Positions 28,684-38,291 of a stretch of DNA of 64,000 bases are shown one piece after another; position 1 is the stretch's first letter; each line of letters opens with the position of its first letter. The notes under the pieces are model-generated. The model made no database searches and was not told the origin of the DNA. It saw only the letters and a program-made list of their open reading frames with translations. The stretch is from Paraburkholderia lycopersici (GTDB taxonomy: Bacteria; Pseudomonadota; Gammaproteobacteria; Burkholderiales; Burkholderiaceae). Location of the stretch: NCBI RefSeq assembly GCF_900096975.1, contig NZ_FMYQ01000001.1, forward strand, positions 186,001-250,000, read 5' to 3'. Position numbers and translations under genes: made by a program.

Positions 28684-30162
28684 ATGGACTCGACCATCAA
28701 GCAAAGCGCCCAGGCCGCCTCGCGCGAAGCCCAACCCGCCGCCGACGCGCCCGAGTTGCCCGTCGCGCAATACGGTCCCGACGGCGGCGCGGCCCTCTAT
28801 CGCGCGCGCCGCGAGCGTGTGCTCGCCGCGCTGCGCGCACAAGGCGGCGGTGTCGCGCTCGTGCCGACCGCGCCCGAGGCGCTGCGCAATCGCGACGCCG
28901 ACTACCCATATCGGCACGACAGCTACTTTTACTACCTCACCGGCTTCACGGAGCCCGAGGCGCTGCTCGTGCTCGACGCGAACGCCGGCGAGAACCAGCC
29001 CGCCGCGGTCCTGTTCTGCCGCGCGAAGAACGTCGAGCGCGAAACGTGGGAAGGCTTTCGCTTCGGTCCCGACGCCGCGCGCGAGGCGTTCGGCTTCGAC
29101 GCCGCCTTTCCCGTCGACGAACTCGACACGCGCGTTCCCCAGATCATCGCGAACCGCCCCGCGCTGCACTATGCACTCGCAGGCTCCGGGCGCTTCGACG
29201 CCCAGGTGAAGCGCTGGATAGACGCAGTGCGCGCGCAGGCGCGCAGCGGCGTCACCGCGCCGGCCGCCGCATACGACCTGCTGCCGCTGCTCGACGACAT
29301 GCGCATCGTCAAGGACGCGCACGAACTGGACACGATGCGCCGCGCCGCGAAAATCTCGGCGCTCGCGCACGTGCGCGCGATGCAGACGTGCCGCCCCGGC
29401 ATGCGCGAGTACGAAATCGAGGCCGAGCTGCTCTACACCTTCCGCAAGCACGGCGCGCAGGCGCCGGCCTATGGCTCCATCGTCGCGGCGGGCGCGAACG
29501 CCTGTGTGCTGCACTATCCGGCGGGCAACGCCGTGGCGCGCGAAGGCGACCTCATTCTCATCGACGCCGCGTGCGAGCTGAACGGCTATGCCTCGGACAT
29601 CACGCGCACCTTTCCGGCCAGCGGCCGCTTCACGAGCGCGCAGCGCGAGCTTTACGACATCGTGCTCGCCGCGCAGCAGGCCGCCATCGACGCCACGCGC
29701 GCCGGCGTGAACTTCGAGGCACCGCACGAAGCCGCCGTGCGCGTGCTCGCGCAGGGTCTCCTCGATACCGGCGTCATCGACCGGCAGCGCTTCGCGCGCG
29801 TCGACGACGTGATCGCCGAGCGCGCCTACGCGCGTTTTTACATGCATCGCACCGGGCACTGGCTCGGCATGGACGTGCACGACGCGGGCGATTACCGCGA
29901 GCGCGGCGGAGAAAAAAGCGCGGGGAAGGCCGACGCGGCGCCGCCCTGGCGCACGCTGCGCCCAGGCATGACGCTCACGGTCGAGCCGGGCCTCTACATC
30001 CGCGCGGCCGCAGACGTGCCGGAGCGCTACTGGGACATCGGCATCCGCATCGAGGACGACGCGATCGTCACCGAAACCGGCTGCGAGCTCATCACGCGCG
30101 ACGTGCCCGTGGCGGCCGACGAAATCGAAGCGCTGATGCAGGACGCCCAGCGCCGCGCCTGA
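28684..30162 (+). CDS. pepP: Xaa-Pro aminopeptidase P
   Basis: PepP removes the N-terminal residue from peptides with proline at position two, using two Mn ions. The 492-residue protein has the N-terminal creatinase-like domain (with YPYRHDSYFYYLTGF) and a C-terminal pita-bread domain carrying the five metal ligands: Asp in IDAACELNGYASDITRTFP (two Asp), His in HRTGHWLGMDVHDAG, Glu in VEPGLYI and Glu in RIEDDAIVTETG. It begins with ~25 Ala-rich residues before the conserved part. ubiH follows 37 bp downstream, the same order as pepP-ubiH in E. coli. Confidence 0.95.
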   Translation: MDSTIKQSAQAASREAQPAADAPELPVAQYGPDGGAALYRARRERVLAALRAQGGGVALVPTAPEALRNRDADYPYRHDSYFYYLTGFTEPEALLVLDANAGENQPAAVLFCRAKNVERETWEGFRFGPDAAREAFGFDAAFPVDELDTRVPQIIANRPALHYALAGSGRFDAQVKRWIDAVRAQARSGVTAPAAAYDLLPLLDDMRIVKDAHELDTMRRAAKISALAHVRAMQTCRPGMREYEIEAELLYTFRKHGAQAPAYGSIVAAGANACVLHYPAGNAVAREGDLILIDAACELNGYASDITRTFPASGRFTSAQRELYDIVLAAQQAAIDATRAGVNFEAPHEAAVRVLAQGLLDTGVIDRQRFARVDDVIAERAYARFYMHRTGHWLGMDVHDAGDYRERGGEKSAGKADAAPPWRTLRPGMTLTVEPGLYIRAAADVPERYWDIGIRIEDDAIVTETGCELITRDVPVAADEIEALMQDAQRRA

Positions 30163-30199
30163 TGCGCGCAACGACTCCAGACGAAACGAAGCAAACCAC

Positions 30200-31477
30200 A
30201 TGAACGCAGTTTCCGGCAGCGCGAACGAAGCCTCCACGGGCGCAGATCCGCACGCCCATTTCGATTACGACGTGACGATCGTCGGCGCGGGACCGGTCGG
30301 CCTCGCGCTCGCGGGCTGGCTCGCGCGGCGCAGCGCCACGCAAGGGCTCTCGATTGCGCTCATCGATGCGCGCGAGCCCGATGACAGCGCCGGCGACCCG
30401 CGCGCGATCGCCGTCTCGCAGGGCAGCCGCACGCTGCTCGAAACGCTCGCATGGCCGAACGACGCGACGCCCATCGAGCGCATTCACGTTTCGCAGCGCG
30501 GCCATTTCGGGCGCACGCTGATCGACCGGCGCGATTACGGGCTGCCGGCGCTCGGCTATGTCGCGCGCTACGGCGCGATCGTGCAGGCGCTCGCGCAGGC
30601 CGTGCGCGGCACGCGCGTGCACTGGCTGCATCATACGCAGGCGCATGATCCGGTCGTCGAACATGGCGGCGTCACGCTGCCGGTGATGAGCGCGGGCGTC
30701 GAGCGCCGCTTGCGCACGCGTATCCTCGTGAACGCCGAAGGCGGCCTTTATCGCGCGCCGCCGCGCAGCGCGCAAGACGAATCCGAAGAAGCCGGAACGC
30801 AGGCCGTTCACCCGCGCCACGAAGCCAAACGTACGCGCGACTATGGACAGACCGCGCTGGTCGGCGTGGTGACGCTCTCCGCGCCGCGGCCTCACGTGGC
30901 GTGGGAGCGCTTCACGAACGAAGGCCCGATCGCCCTGCTGCCGATGGGCGGCGTGCGCGGCGCGGATTACGCGCTGGTGTGGTGCTGCGCCCCTGCCGAA
31001 GCCGGGCGCCGCGCACAACTCGACGATGCGGATTTCCTCGCCGAACTCGGCATGGCGTTCGGCGCGCGCATGGGCCGCTTCACGCAGATTCACGCTCGCG
31101 CCGCGTTCCCGCTGGGCCTGAACGCGCTCGACGCACTCGTCTGCGGCCACGGCCGCATCGCGGCGGTGGGCAACGCGGCGCAGACGCTGCACCCCGTGGC
31201 GGGCCAGGGCCTCAATCTCGGCCTGCGCGACGCCCATGCCCTCGCCGACTCCTTCGCGCAGCACGGCGCCACCCCGCGCGCGCTCGCCGAATTCGCGGGA
31301 CGCCGCGCGTTCGACCGGCGCATGACGATCGGCGCGACCGATACGCTCGCGCGCCTGTTCACCATCGATTTCGGACCGCTCGCCGCGCTGCGCGGGCTCG
31401 CGCTCACCGCGCTCGAATTCGCGCCGCCCGTGAAGACGGCGCTGGCCCGGCAGATGATGTTTGGGCAGCGCAGTTGA
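30200..31477 (+). CDS. ubiH: Ubiquinone-biosynthesis FAD monooxygenase, UbiH family
   Basis: This flavoprotein hydroxylates the ring of an ubiquinone precursor at the inner membrane. The 425-residue protein has the FAD-binding GxGxxG (IVGAGPVGLALAGWLAR), a DxR region (ALIDAREPDDSAGDPRAIAVSQGSR), and the second FAD motif GNAAQTLHPVAGQGLNLGLRDAHALAD, which is the E. coli UbiH form. An ~25-residue N-terminal extension precedes the dinucleotide fold. UbiH versus UbiF/UbiI position cannot be fixed by sequence alone, but the GNAAQTLHPxAGQG motif and linkage to pepP support UbiH. Confidence 0.88.
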   Translation: MNAVSGSANEASTGADPHAHFDYDVTIVGAGPVGLALAGWLARRSATQGLSIALIDAREPDDSAGDPRAIAVSQGSRTLLETLAWPNDATPIERIHVSQRGHFGRTLIDRRDYGLPALGYVARYGAIVQALAQAVRGTRVHWLHHTQAHDPVVEHGGVTLPVMSAGVERRLRTRILVNAEGGLYRAPPRSAQDESEEAGTQAVHPRHEAKRTRDYGQTALVGVVTLSAPRPHVAWERFTNEGPIALLPMGGVRGADYALVWCCAPAEAGRRAQLDDADFLAELGMAFGARMGRFTQIHARAAFPLGLNALDALVCGHGRIAAVGNAAQTLHPVAGQGLNLGLRDAHALADSFAQHGATPRALAEFAGRRAFDRRMTIGATDTLARLFTIDFGPLAALRGLALTALEFAPPVKTALARQMMFGQRS

Positions 31478-31687
31478 GTTGTCGATCGCGGGGTCGAATC
31501 GCATTTCGCCAGGACGCTGCCGTGCGCCGCGCATTCGGCCGTGAAACAGATCCCAGGGTCCGTGCGCCGCGACCTCGCACCCCGCTTACGCTAAAATAGT
31601 CGTTTCCCCCTTTTTTCACCTTCACGCCGCCCGCCGCGCCAGCCGGAATCGCCATCCGGGTCGCGGCACCGGCTTCGCCCGCGCGTC

Positions 31688-32761
31688 ATGTTCACAATCG
31701 GCCGTCACATCCTGCGTAACAACCTGTTCGTCGCTCCCATGGCGGGCGTGACGGACCGGCCGTTCCGCCAGTTGTGCAAGCGGCTCGGCGCAGGCTATGC
31801 GGTGTCCGAAATGGTCGCGTCCAACGCGCAGCTCTGGAAGAGCGAAAAGACCATGCGCCGCGCCAATCACGCGGGCGAAGTCGAGCCCATTTCCGTGCAG
31901 ATCGCCGGCGCCGACCCGGCCATGATGGCCGAAGCCGCTCGCTACAACGTCGCCAACGGCGCGCAGATCATCGACATCAACATGGGCTGCCCGGCCAAGA
32001 AGGTCTGCAACGTCGCTGCCGGCTCGGCGCTTTTGCAAAACGAACCGCTCGTCGCGCGCATCGTGAAAGCCGTGGTCGACGCCGTGGGCACGGGGCCCGA
32101 CGCCGTGCCCGTCACGCTCAAGATCCGCACGGGCTGGGACCGCGACAACCGCAACGCGCTCGCCATCGCGCGCATTGCCGAGGACTGCGGCATCGCCATG
32201 CTCACCGTGCACGGCCGCACGCGCGCCGACCTCTATCACGGTGAAGCGGAGTACGAAACGATTGCCGCGGTGAAGGCCGCCGCGCGCATTCCGGTGGTCG
32301 CGAACGGCGACATCGCGTCGCCGCGAAAGGCGCGCGAGGTGCTGGCCGTCACGGGTGCCGACGCCATCATGATCGGCCGCGCGGCGCAGGGGCGCCCGTG
32401 GCTCTTTCGCGAAATCGGGCATTTCCTCGCGACGGGCGAACTGCTGCCGCCGCCGCGCGTGGACGAAATCCAGTCGATCATGAACGAGCATCTGGAGGAC
32501 CACTACGCGTTTTATGGGGAATTTACCGGCGTGCGTACTGCGCGCAAGCATATCGGCTGGTACACTCGCGGCCTTTGCGGCGCCAATACGTTCCGGCATC
32601 GCATGAATACGCTGGACACCACGCGCGAACAGCTCGTCGCCGTCAACCAGTTCTTCGACGAGCAGAAGGCGCGTTCCGAGCGTCTCGTCTACGTCGACGA
32701 GAGCAACGGCAGCGATGAAGGCAACGACGGCGGCGAATCAACCGATCGACTGGCAGCATGA
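31688..32761 (+). CDS. dusB: tRNA-dihydrouridine synthase DusB
   Basis: DusB is an FMN-dependent NADPH enzyme that reduces uridine 17 of tRNA. The 357-residue protein shows the TIM-barrel motifs APMAGVTDRPFRQL, QIIDINMGCPAKKVCNVAAGSALL (with the catalytic Cys near 100), TVHGRTRADLYHG, and IPVVANGDI, with the helical tRNA-binding domain after residue 240. The stop codon overlaps the ATG of fis by 4 bp (ATGA), the conserved dusB-fis arrangement. The promoter probably includes CTAAAAT near 31591. Confidence 0.96.
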   Translation: MFTIGRHILRNNLFVAPMAGVTDRPFRQLCKRLGAGYAVSEMVASNAQLWKSEKTMRRANHAGEVEPISVQIAGADPAMMAEAARYNVANGAQIIDINMGCPAKKVCNVAAGSALLQNEPLVARIVKAVVDAVGTGPDAVPVTLKIRTGWDRDNRNALAIARIAEDCGIAMLTVHGRTRADLYHGEAEYETIAAVKAAARIPVVANGDIASPRKAREVLAVTGADAIMIGRAAQGRPWLFREIGHFLATGELLPPPRVDEIQSIMNEHLEDHYAFYGEFTGVRTARKHIGWYTRGLCGANTFRHRMNTLDTTREQLVAVNQFFDEQKARSERLVYVDESNGSDEGNDGGESTDRLAA

Positions 32762-32991
32762 GCAAGCACAACATCGAACAATCCGTCCGCGAGAGCCTGG
32801 GCATTTATTTCCAGGACCTCGACGGCAGCAATCCGCACGACGTCTACGAAATGGTGATGGCGTGCGTCGAAAAACCGATGCTCGAGGTGGTGCTCGAGCA
32901 GGCAGGCGGCAATCAGTCGCTGGCCGCCGAGTATCTCGGCATCAACCGCAACACGCTGCGCAAGAAGCTCCAGCAGCACGGCCTGCTGTAA
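32758..32991 (+). CDS. fis: DNA-binding nucleoid protein Fis
   Basis: Fis bends DNA, activates stable RNA promoters, and shapes the nucleoid. The 77-residue protein ends with the [31 protein letters not shown] typical of the Fis/NtrC C-terminal family, with the dimerisation helices before it. It is shorter than the 98-residue E. coli protein because of a reduced N-terminal region, as is common in betaproteobacteria. It is translationally coupled to dusB. Confidence 0.95.
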   Translation: MSKHNIEQSVRESLGIYFQDLDGSNPHDVYEMVMACVEKPMLEVVLEQAGGNQSLAAEYLGINRNTLRKKLQQHGLL

Positions 32992-33061
32992 CGCCGCTGC
33001 GTTTCCCTGGGCTTTCGGCGCGGACTCCTCGATCTCTCGGCAATCTATCTCGTTATCCATC

Positions 33062-34627
33062 ATGATCAGGCAAGCGCTCATCTCCGTTTCCGATAAGGCC
33101 GGCATCGTCGACTTCGCGAAATCGCTGTCGGACCTCGGCGTCAAGATCCTCTCGACCGGCGGCACCGCGAAACTGCTCGCGGACGCGGGCCTTCCCGTCA
33201 CCGAAGTGGCCGACTACACCGGCTTCCCGGAAATGCTCGATGGGCGCGTGAAAACGCTGCACCCGAAGGTGCACGGCGGCATCCTCGCGCGCCGCGACCT
33301 GCCCGAGCACATGGCCGCGCTCGAAAAGCACGACATCCCGACGATCGACCTGCTCGTCGTGAACCTTTATCCGTTCGTCCAGACCGTCGCGAAGGAAGAG
33401 TGCACGCTCGAAGACGCGATCGAGAACATCGACATCGGCGGCCCGACCATGCTGCGCTCGGCGGCGAAGAACCATCGCGACGTGACCGTGGTGGTCGATC
33501 CGGCCGATTACGCCAAGGTGCTCGAGGAAATGCGCGCGAACGGCAACAGCGTGAGCTACGCCACGAACTTCCGCCTCGCGACCAAGGTGTTCGCGCACAC
33601 GGCGCAGTACGACGGCGCGATCACGAACTACCTCACGAGCCTGACCGAAGCGCTCGATCACAAGTCGCGCAACACTTACCCGGCCGTGCTGAACCTCGCG
33701 TTCGACAAGGTCCAGGACCTGCGCTACGGCGAGAACCCGCACCAGAGCGCCGCGTTCTACCGCGACCTTTCGACGCCGGCCGGCGCGCTCGCGAACTACC
33801 GGCAGCTGCAGGGCAAGGAACTCTCGTACAACAACATCGCCGACTCGGACGCCGCGTGGGAATGCGTGAAGACGTTCGACGCGCCCGCCTGCGTAATCAT
33901 CAAGCACGCGAATCCGTGCGGCGTGGCGATCGGCGCGAACGCGCACGAAGCGTACTCGAAGGCGTTCCAGACCGACCCGACTTCGGCGTTCGGCGGCATC
34001 ATCGCGTTCAACCGCGAGGTGGACGAAGCGGCGGCCCAGGCCGTGAGCAAGCAGTTCGTCGAAGTGCTGATCGCGCCGTCGTTCTCGGAAGCCGCGAAAG
34101 CCGTGTTCGCCGCGAAGCAGAACGTGCGTCTGCTCGAAATCGCGCTCGGCGACGGCCATAACGCGTTCGACCTCAAGCGCGTGGGCGGCGGGCTGCTCGT
34201 GCAGTCGCTCGACGCGAAGAACGTGCAGCCGCACGAGCTGCGCGTGGTGACGAAGCGCCACCCGACGCCGAAGGAAATGGACGATCTGCTGTTCGCGTGG
34301 CGCGTCGCCAAGTTCGTGAAGTCGAACGCCATCGTGTTCTGCGCGAACGGCATGACGATGGGCGTGGGCGCGGGCCAGATGAGCCGCGTGGATTCGGCGC
34401 GCATCGCCAGCATCAAGGCCGAAAACGCGGGCCTCAAGCTCGCGGGCACGGCGGTCGCCTCGGACGCGTTCTTCCCGTTCCGCGACGGCCTCGACGTGGT
34501 GGTCGACGCGGGCGCGACCTGCGTGATCCAGCCGGGCGGCTCGATGCGCGACAACGAAGTGATCGCCGCCGCCGACGAGCACAACATCGCCATGGTGATG
34601 ACGGGCGTCCGCCACTTCCGTCACTGA
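33062..34627 (+). CDS. purH: Bifunctional purine biosynthesis protein PurH
   Basis: PurH catalyses the last two steps of IMP synthesis: AICAR formyltransferase and IMP cyclohydrolase. In this 521-residue protein the N-terminal ~200 residues are the cyclohydrolase domain ([44 protein letters not shown]), and the C-terminal part is the formyltransferase ([30 protein letters not shown] with the catalytic Lys-His, and [13 protein letters not shown]). The start is 70 bp after fis. A hairpin with a T run follows. Confidence 0.97.
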   Translation: MIRQALISVSDKAGIVDFAKSLSDLGVKILSTGGTAKLLADAGLPVTEVADYTGFPEMLDGRVKTLHPKVHGGILARRDLPEHMAALEKHDIPTIDLLVVNLYPFVQTVAKEECTLEDAIENIDIGGPTMLRSAAKNHRDVTVVVDPADYAKVLEEMRANGNSVSYATNFRLATKVFAHTAQYDGAITNYLTSLTEALDHKSRNTYPAVLNLAFDKVQDLRYGENPHQSAAFYRDLSTPAGALANYRQLQGKELSYNNIADSDAAWECVKTFDAPACVIIKHANPCGVAIGANAHEAYSKAFQTDPTSAFGGIIAFNREVDEAAAQAVSKQFVEVLIAPSFSEAAKAVFAAKQNVRLLEIALGDGHNAFDLKRVGGGLLVQSLDAKNVQPHELRVVTKRHPTPKEMDDLLFAWRVAKFVKSNAIVFCANGMTMGVGAGQMSRVDSARIASIKAENAGLKLAGTAVASDAFFPFRDGLDVVVDAGATCVIQPGGSMRDNEVIAAADEHNIAMVMTGVRHFRH

Positions 34628-34674
34628 TCCTCGCGCGCGGCGCGCGACCTGCACGTGACGCGCCGCTTGTGCAC

Positions 34675-34709
34675 AGCCCGCCGGACGCCTGTCCCGCGGG
34701 CTTTTTCTT
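34675..34709 (+). terminator. Terminator of purH
   Basis: AGCCCGC / GCGGGCT stem with an inner GGAC / GTCC extension and GCCT loop, followed by a TTTTCTTT tail, 48 bp after the purH stop. Confidence 0.75.
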
Positions 34710-34816
34710 TGTGCCGCGCGCGGCGTTTCCGGTCGCCGGCAAGGCTCGCGGTGCCCATGCCGTTCGTTGTACCATCGCAGGCACACTCCCTGGCACATCG
34801 GTTTTTCCCGCATTTC

Positions 34817-35359
34817 ATGAGAATTCTCGGCATCGACCCCGGCTTGCGCGTCACCGGCTTCGGCGTGATCGAGCGTCACGGTCATCAGCTCACGTATGTC
34901 GCAAGCGGCGTCATCCGCACCGCCGATGCCGATCTCCCCGCGCGTCTCGGCACGATTTTCGAGGGCGTCTCCACGCTCATCCGCCAGCACGCGCCCGACC
35001 AGGCCGCAATCGAAAAAGTCTTCGTCAACGTCAATCCGCAGTCGACGCTCTTGCTCGGCCAGGCGCGCGGCGCGGCCATTTGCGGGCTCGTCTCGGGCGG
35101 CGTACCGGTAGCCGAGTACACCGCGCTGCAGCTCAAACAAGCCGTGGTGGGTTACGGCCGCGCGACCAAGGAACAGATGCAGCAGATGGTCGTGCGCCTG
35201 CTCGCCCTCACGGGCACGCCCGGCACCGACGCCGCCGACGCTCTCGGCATGGCCATTTGCCATGCCCACGGCGGCGATGCGCTGGCCACGCTGGGCGGCC
35301 TCGCGCCCGCGCTCGCGAAGAAGGGCATGCGCGTGCGGCGCGGCCGCTTGATCGGCTGA
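34817..35359 (+). CDS. ruvC: Holliday junction resolvase RuvC
   Basis: RuvC cuts Holliday junctions symmetrically as a dimer. The 180-residue protein starts [19 protein letters not shown] (catalytic Asp7), has the second acid in [23 protein letters not shown] (Glu), and the Asp pair in [15 protein letters not shown]. The ATG at 34817 is the family start; the open frame continues upstream without conservation. ruvA follows 94 bp downstream and ruvB after that. Confidence 0.96.
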   Translation: MRILGIDPGLRVTGFGVIERHGHQLTYVASGVIRTADADLPARLGTIFEGVSTLIRQHAPDQAAIEKVFVNVNPQSTLLLGQARGAAICGLVSGGVPVAEYTALQLKQAVVGYGRATKEQMQQMVVRLLALTGTPGTDAADALGMAICHAHGGDALATLGGLAPALAKKGMRVRRGRLIG

Positions 35360-35453
35360 TGTGCCTGGCCGAACGGCCAACCTTCCGGCCGCATGCGGCG
35401 CGCTACCCTCCCGTCGGCTACACTCTGCGCTTTCCCTCGTTACAGAAACCGCC

Positions 35454-36035
35454 ATGATCGGTCGCATTGCCGGCGTATTGCTGGAAAAGAACCCGCCGCA
35501 CCTGCTCATCGACTGCAACGGCGTCGGCTATGAAGTCGACGTGCCGATGAGCACGTTCTACAACCTGCCCGGCGCAGGCGAAAAAGTCGTGCTGCTCACG
35601 CAGATGATCGTGCGCGAAGACGCACATCTGCTCTATGGCTTCGGCACACAACAGGAACGCGCGACATTTCGCGAACTGCTCAAGATCAGCGGCATCGGCG
35701 CGCGCATGGCGCTCGCCGTGCTCTCGGGCATGAGCGTGCACGATCTCTCGCAGGCGGTCACGCTGCAGGATTCGGCGCGCCTCACGCGCGTGCCCGGCAT
35801 CGGCAAGAAAACGGCCGAGCGTCTTCTGCTCGAACTCAAGGGCAAGCTCGGCGCGGACCTCGGCGCGATGGCGGCCGCCGCTTCGCCGTCGGACCACGCG
35901 AACGACATCCTCAACGCGCTGCTCGCACTCGGCTATTCGGAGAAGGAAGCGCTCGCCGCGATCAAGAGCGTGCCCGCCGGCACCGGCGTATCCGAGGGCA
36001 TCAAGCTCGCGCTCAAGACGCTTTCGAAGGGCTGA
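35454..36035 (+). CDS. ruvA: Holliday junction branch-migration protein RuvA
   Basis: RuvA is the tetrameric junction-binding protein that loads RuvB. The 193-residue product has the N-terminal OB fold ([31 protein letters not shown]), helix-hairpin-helix repeats ([17 protein letters not shown] and [23 protein letters not shown]) and a C-terminal UBA-like domain that contacts RuvB. The start at 35454 fits the family; upstream frame is shadow. Confidence 0.97.
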   Translation: MIGRIAGVLLEKNPPHLLIDCNGVGYEVDVPMSTFYNLPGAGEKVVLLTQMIVREDAHLLYGFGTQQERATFRELLKISGIGARMALAVLSGMSVHDLSQAVTLQDSARLTRVPGIGKKTAERLLLELKGKLGADLGAMAAAASPSDHANDILNALLALGYSEKEALAAIKSVPAGTGVSEGIKLALKTLSKG

Positions 36036-36135
36036 TCGCCATCGTGCGGGAGCGCGAAGTCGGCGTGAACTCGGCGGTTAGTTGCGCTACCAACGCGGCA
36101 CCGGAGGCAGCCCCGCCGGCGCATAACGCGCGCGG

Positions 36136-36141
36136 TACAAT
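36136..36141 (+). promoter_or_regulatory. -10 box immediately upstream of ruvB
   Basis: TACAAT ends six bases before the ruvB ATG (36148), with no Shine-Dalgarno sequence between them. If used it would make a leaderless ruvB transcript in addition to any read-through from ruvA. Confidence 0.5.
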
Positions 36142-36147
36142 CGCTGG

Positions 36148-37224
36148 ATGATCGAAACCGACAAACTCGCCGCCAACCACGCGGGCGCCGGCCGCGTGAT
36201 CGCCTCCACGCCAGCCTCGACTCACGAGGAAGCCTTCGAGCGCGCGCTGCGCCCGCGCCAGCTCGACGAATATGTCGGCCAGGAAAAAGTGCGCGGCCAG
36301 CTCGAAATTTTCATCGAGGCCGCGAAGCGCCGCTCCGAACCGCTCGACCACGTGCTGCTATTCGGACCGCCGGGCCTCGGCAAGACCACGCTCGCGCACA
36401 TCATCGCGCGCGAAATGGGGGTCAATCTGCGGCAGACGTCGGGGCCCGTGCTCGAGCGCGCAGGCGATCTCGCGGCGCTGCTCACCAATCTCGAAGCCAA
36501 CGACGTGCTCTTCATCGACGAGATCCACCGGCTCTCGCCGGTCGTCGAGGAAATCCTGTATCCGGCGCTCGAGGACTATCAGATCGACATCATGATCGGC
36601 GAAGGGCCGGCCGCGCGCAGCGTGAAGCTCGACCTCCAGCCGTTCACGCTCGTCGGCGCGACCACGCGCGCGGGCATGCTGACCAACCCGCTGCGCGACC
36701 GCTTCGGCATCGTCTCGCGCCTCGAGTTCTATAACGCGAGCGAGCTTTCGCGCATCGTGCAGCGCTCGGCTTCGCTGCTCGGCGCGCAGATCCATCCTGA
36801 CGGCGCGCTCGAAATCGCGCGCCGTTCGCGCGGCACGCCGCGTATCGCGAACCGCCTGCTGCGCCGCGTGCGCGACTATGCCGAGGTGAAGGCCGACGGC
36901 GCGATCACGGCCGGCGTGGCCGACGCCGCGCTGCGCATGCTCGACGTCGATCCCGTGGGCTTCGACCTGATGGACCGCAAGCTGCTTGAAGCCATTCTGC
37001 ACAAGTTCGACGGCGGCCCGGTGGGCGTCGACAATCTCGCCGCCGCGATCGGCGAGGAGCGCGACACGATCGAGGACGTGCTCGAACCGTATCTGATCCA
37101 GCAGGGCTATCTGCAACGCACGCCGCGCGGCCGCGTCGCCACGCAGTTGAGCTACCGTCACTTCGGCCTGACGATGCCCGACGACGCAGCGCCAGCCGGC
37201 GAGTGGAACCCGGACGCGTCGTAA
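36148..37224 (+). CDS. ruvB: Holliday junction helicase motor RuvB
   Basis: RuvB is the AAA+ hexamer that drives branch migration. The 358-residue protein has Walker A GPPGLGKT (73-80), Walker B in [10 protein letters not shown], sensor 1 in [10 protein letters not shown], the arginine finger region LRDRFG, sensor 2 ([15 protein letters not shown]) and the winged helix C-terminal domain ([29 protein letters not shown] in pieces). It is the third gene of ruvCAB. Confidence 0.97.
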   Translation: MIETDKLAANHAGAGRVIASTPASTHEEAFERALRPRQLDEYVGQEKVRGQLEIFIEAAKRRSEPLDHVLLFGPPGLGKTTLAHIIAREMGVNLRQTSGPVLERAGDLAALLTNLEANDVLFIDEIHRLSPVVEEILYPALEDYQIDIMIGEGPAARSVKLDLQPFTLVGATTRAGMLTNPLRDRFGIVSRLEFYNASELSRIVQRSASLLGAQIHPDGALEIARRSRGTPRIANRLLRRVRDYAEVKADGAITAGVADAALRMLDVDPVGFDLMDRKLLEAILHKFDGGPVGVDNLAAAIGEERDTIEDVLEPYLIQQGYLQRTPRGRVATQLSYRHFGLTMPDDAAPAGEWNPDAS

Positions 37225-37262
37225 GGCGCGGCAAACCCGAACGCAGCGCGAGCGAGAGCACG

Positions 37263-38207
37263 ATGTCCGATCACGCCGGCCGGCCTCACGACGCTCCCGA
37301 ACCGACGGGCCTCGCTGGTCAGATCGCGCTGCGTCTGCGCATGGCGCTCGCGGAAAGCGTCACGCATCTCACCACGGGCAGCGGCCCTAAGCTCGATTAC
37401 TCGTCGCCGCCGGGCGACCCGGGCCTCTTCGGTCCCGACGCCGTTTGCTGGAAAGTCCACGCCGATTTCGCCGCGATGATGGCGGGCGGCATCAGCGCGC
37501 TCCTGCTGCAGGCGCTGCATCCGCTCGCGCTCGCGGGTGTCTGGGACCACTCCACGTTCCGCACCGACATACTCGGGCGGCTGCGCCGCACAGCGACCTT
37601 CATTGCGGGCACGACCTACGGCAGCCGCGCCGATGCGCTCGCGCTCATCGAGCGCGTCAGGACGATCCATCTCGCCGTGACCGGTACCGCGCCGGACGGC
37701 CGCCCCTATCGTGCAAGCGATCCCGTCTTGCTCACGTGGGTGCACGTAGCCGAAGTCTCGAGTTTTCTCGCCGCGTATTTGCGCTACGTGAACCCCGCGT
37801 TGCCGGGCGATGCGCAGGACCAGTACTACGCCGAAGTCGCCCGCATTGCCGAACTGCTCGGCGCGACGAACGTACCCCGGTCGCGCGCCGAAGTCGCCGC
37901 CTGGCTACGGTCGATGCAACCCGAGCTCGTGGCCAGCGACCGCACGTTCGAGGTCGTGCGCGTGCTCATGGCCGCACCCGCGCCACGCCCGGCGATGCGG
38001 CCGGCCGGCGCGCTGATCCGCCACGCGGGCATCGACCTCTTGCCGCCGTTCGCCCAGCAGATGCTCGGATTCGACACATTCGCCTTCGCGCGCCGCGCGA
38101 TGGTGCGGCCGGGCATGCGCACGGTTGCGCCGGTGCTGCGCTGGGCGCTCGTCAACGGCGTGTCCAAACGCGCGCGCAGGCGCGCGGCGGCAAAGCCCTC
38201 GCAATAA
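37263..38207 (+). CDS. MpaB/DUF2236-family protein
   Basis: A 314-residue member of the MpaB/rubber-oxygenase/DUF2236 group, for which some members are haem b-binding oxygenases. Conserved pieces are CWKVHADFAAMMAGGISALLLQALHPLALAGVWDHS (N-terminal half), RTATFIAGTTYGSRADALALIERVR, and LLTWVHVAEVSSFLAAYLRY with the His that is the likely haem ligand (HV in WVHV). The substrate is unknown. It starts 38 bp after ruvB, so it may be in the ruv transcript. The terminator that follows is better placed for the convergent livK-like gene. Confidence 0.82.
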   Translation: MSDHAGRPHDAPEPTGLAGQIALRLRMALAESVTHLTTGSGPKLDYSSPPGDPGLFGPDAVCWKVHADFAAMMAGGISALLLQALHPLALAGVWDHSTFRTDILGRLRRTATFIAGTTYGSRADALALIERVRTIHLAVTGTAPDGRPYRASDPVLLTWVHVAEVSSFLAAYLRYVNPALPGDAQDQYYAEVARIAELLGATNVPRSRAEVAAWLRSMQPELVASDRTFEVVRVLMAAPAPRPAMRPAGALIRHAGIDLLPPFAQQMLGFDTFAFARRAMVRPGMRTVAPVLRWALVNGVSKRARRRAAAKPSQ

Positions 38208-38219
38208 GCGCGACGCCAT

Positions 38220-38260
38220 AAAAAAGGCCAACCTGAACTGACATCGCGCAGGTTGGCCGT
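38220..38260 (-). terminator. Terminator of the branched-chain amino acid binding protein gene
   Basis: Stem GGCCAACCTG / CAGGTTGGCC (38226-38235 and 38249-38258) with a 13-base loop. On the minus strand it is followed by TTTTTT. Together with the weaker T run on the plus side it may also stop the ruvB-side transcript. Confidence 0.85.
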
Positions 38261-38291
38261 TTCGTTTCGGCGCGTTGACGCGCTTCGGTGC

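Noticed and set aside
32758..32991. Fis as a truncated pseudogene
   Set aside because: 77 residues with a complete HTH and the normal dusB overlap match the short betaproteobacterial form.
33053..35518. 821-codon minus-strand frame opposite purH and ruvC
   Set aside because: Antisense to two genes with all catalytic motifs in place.
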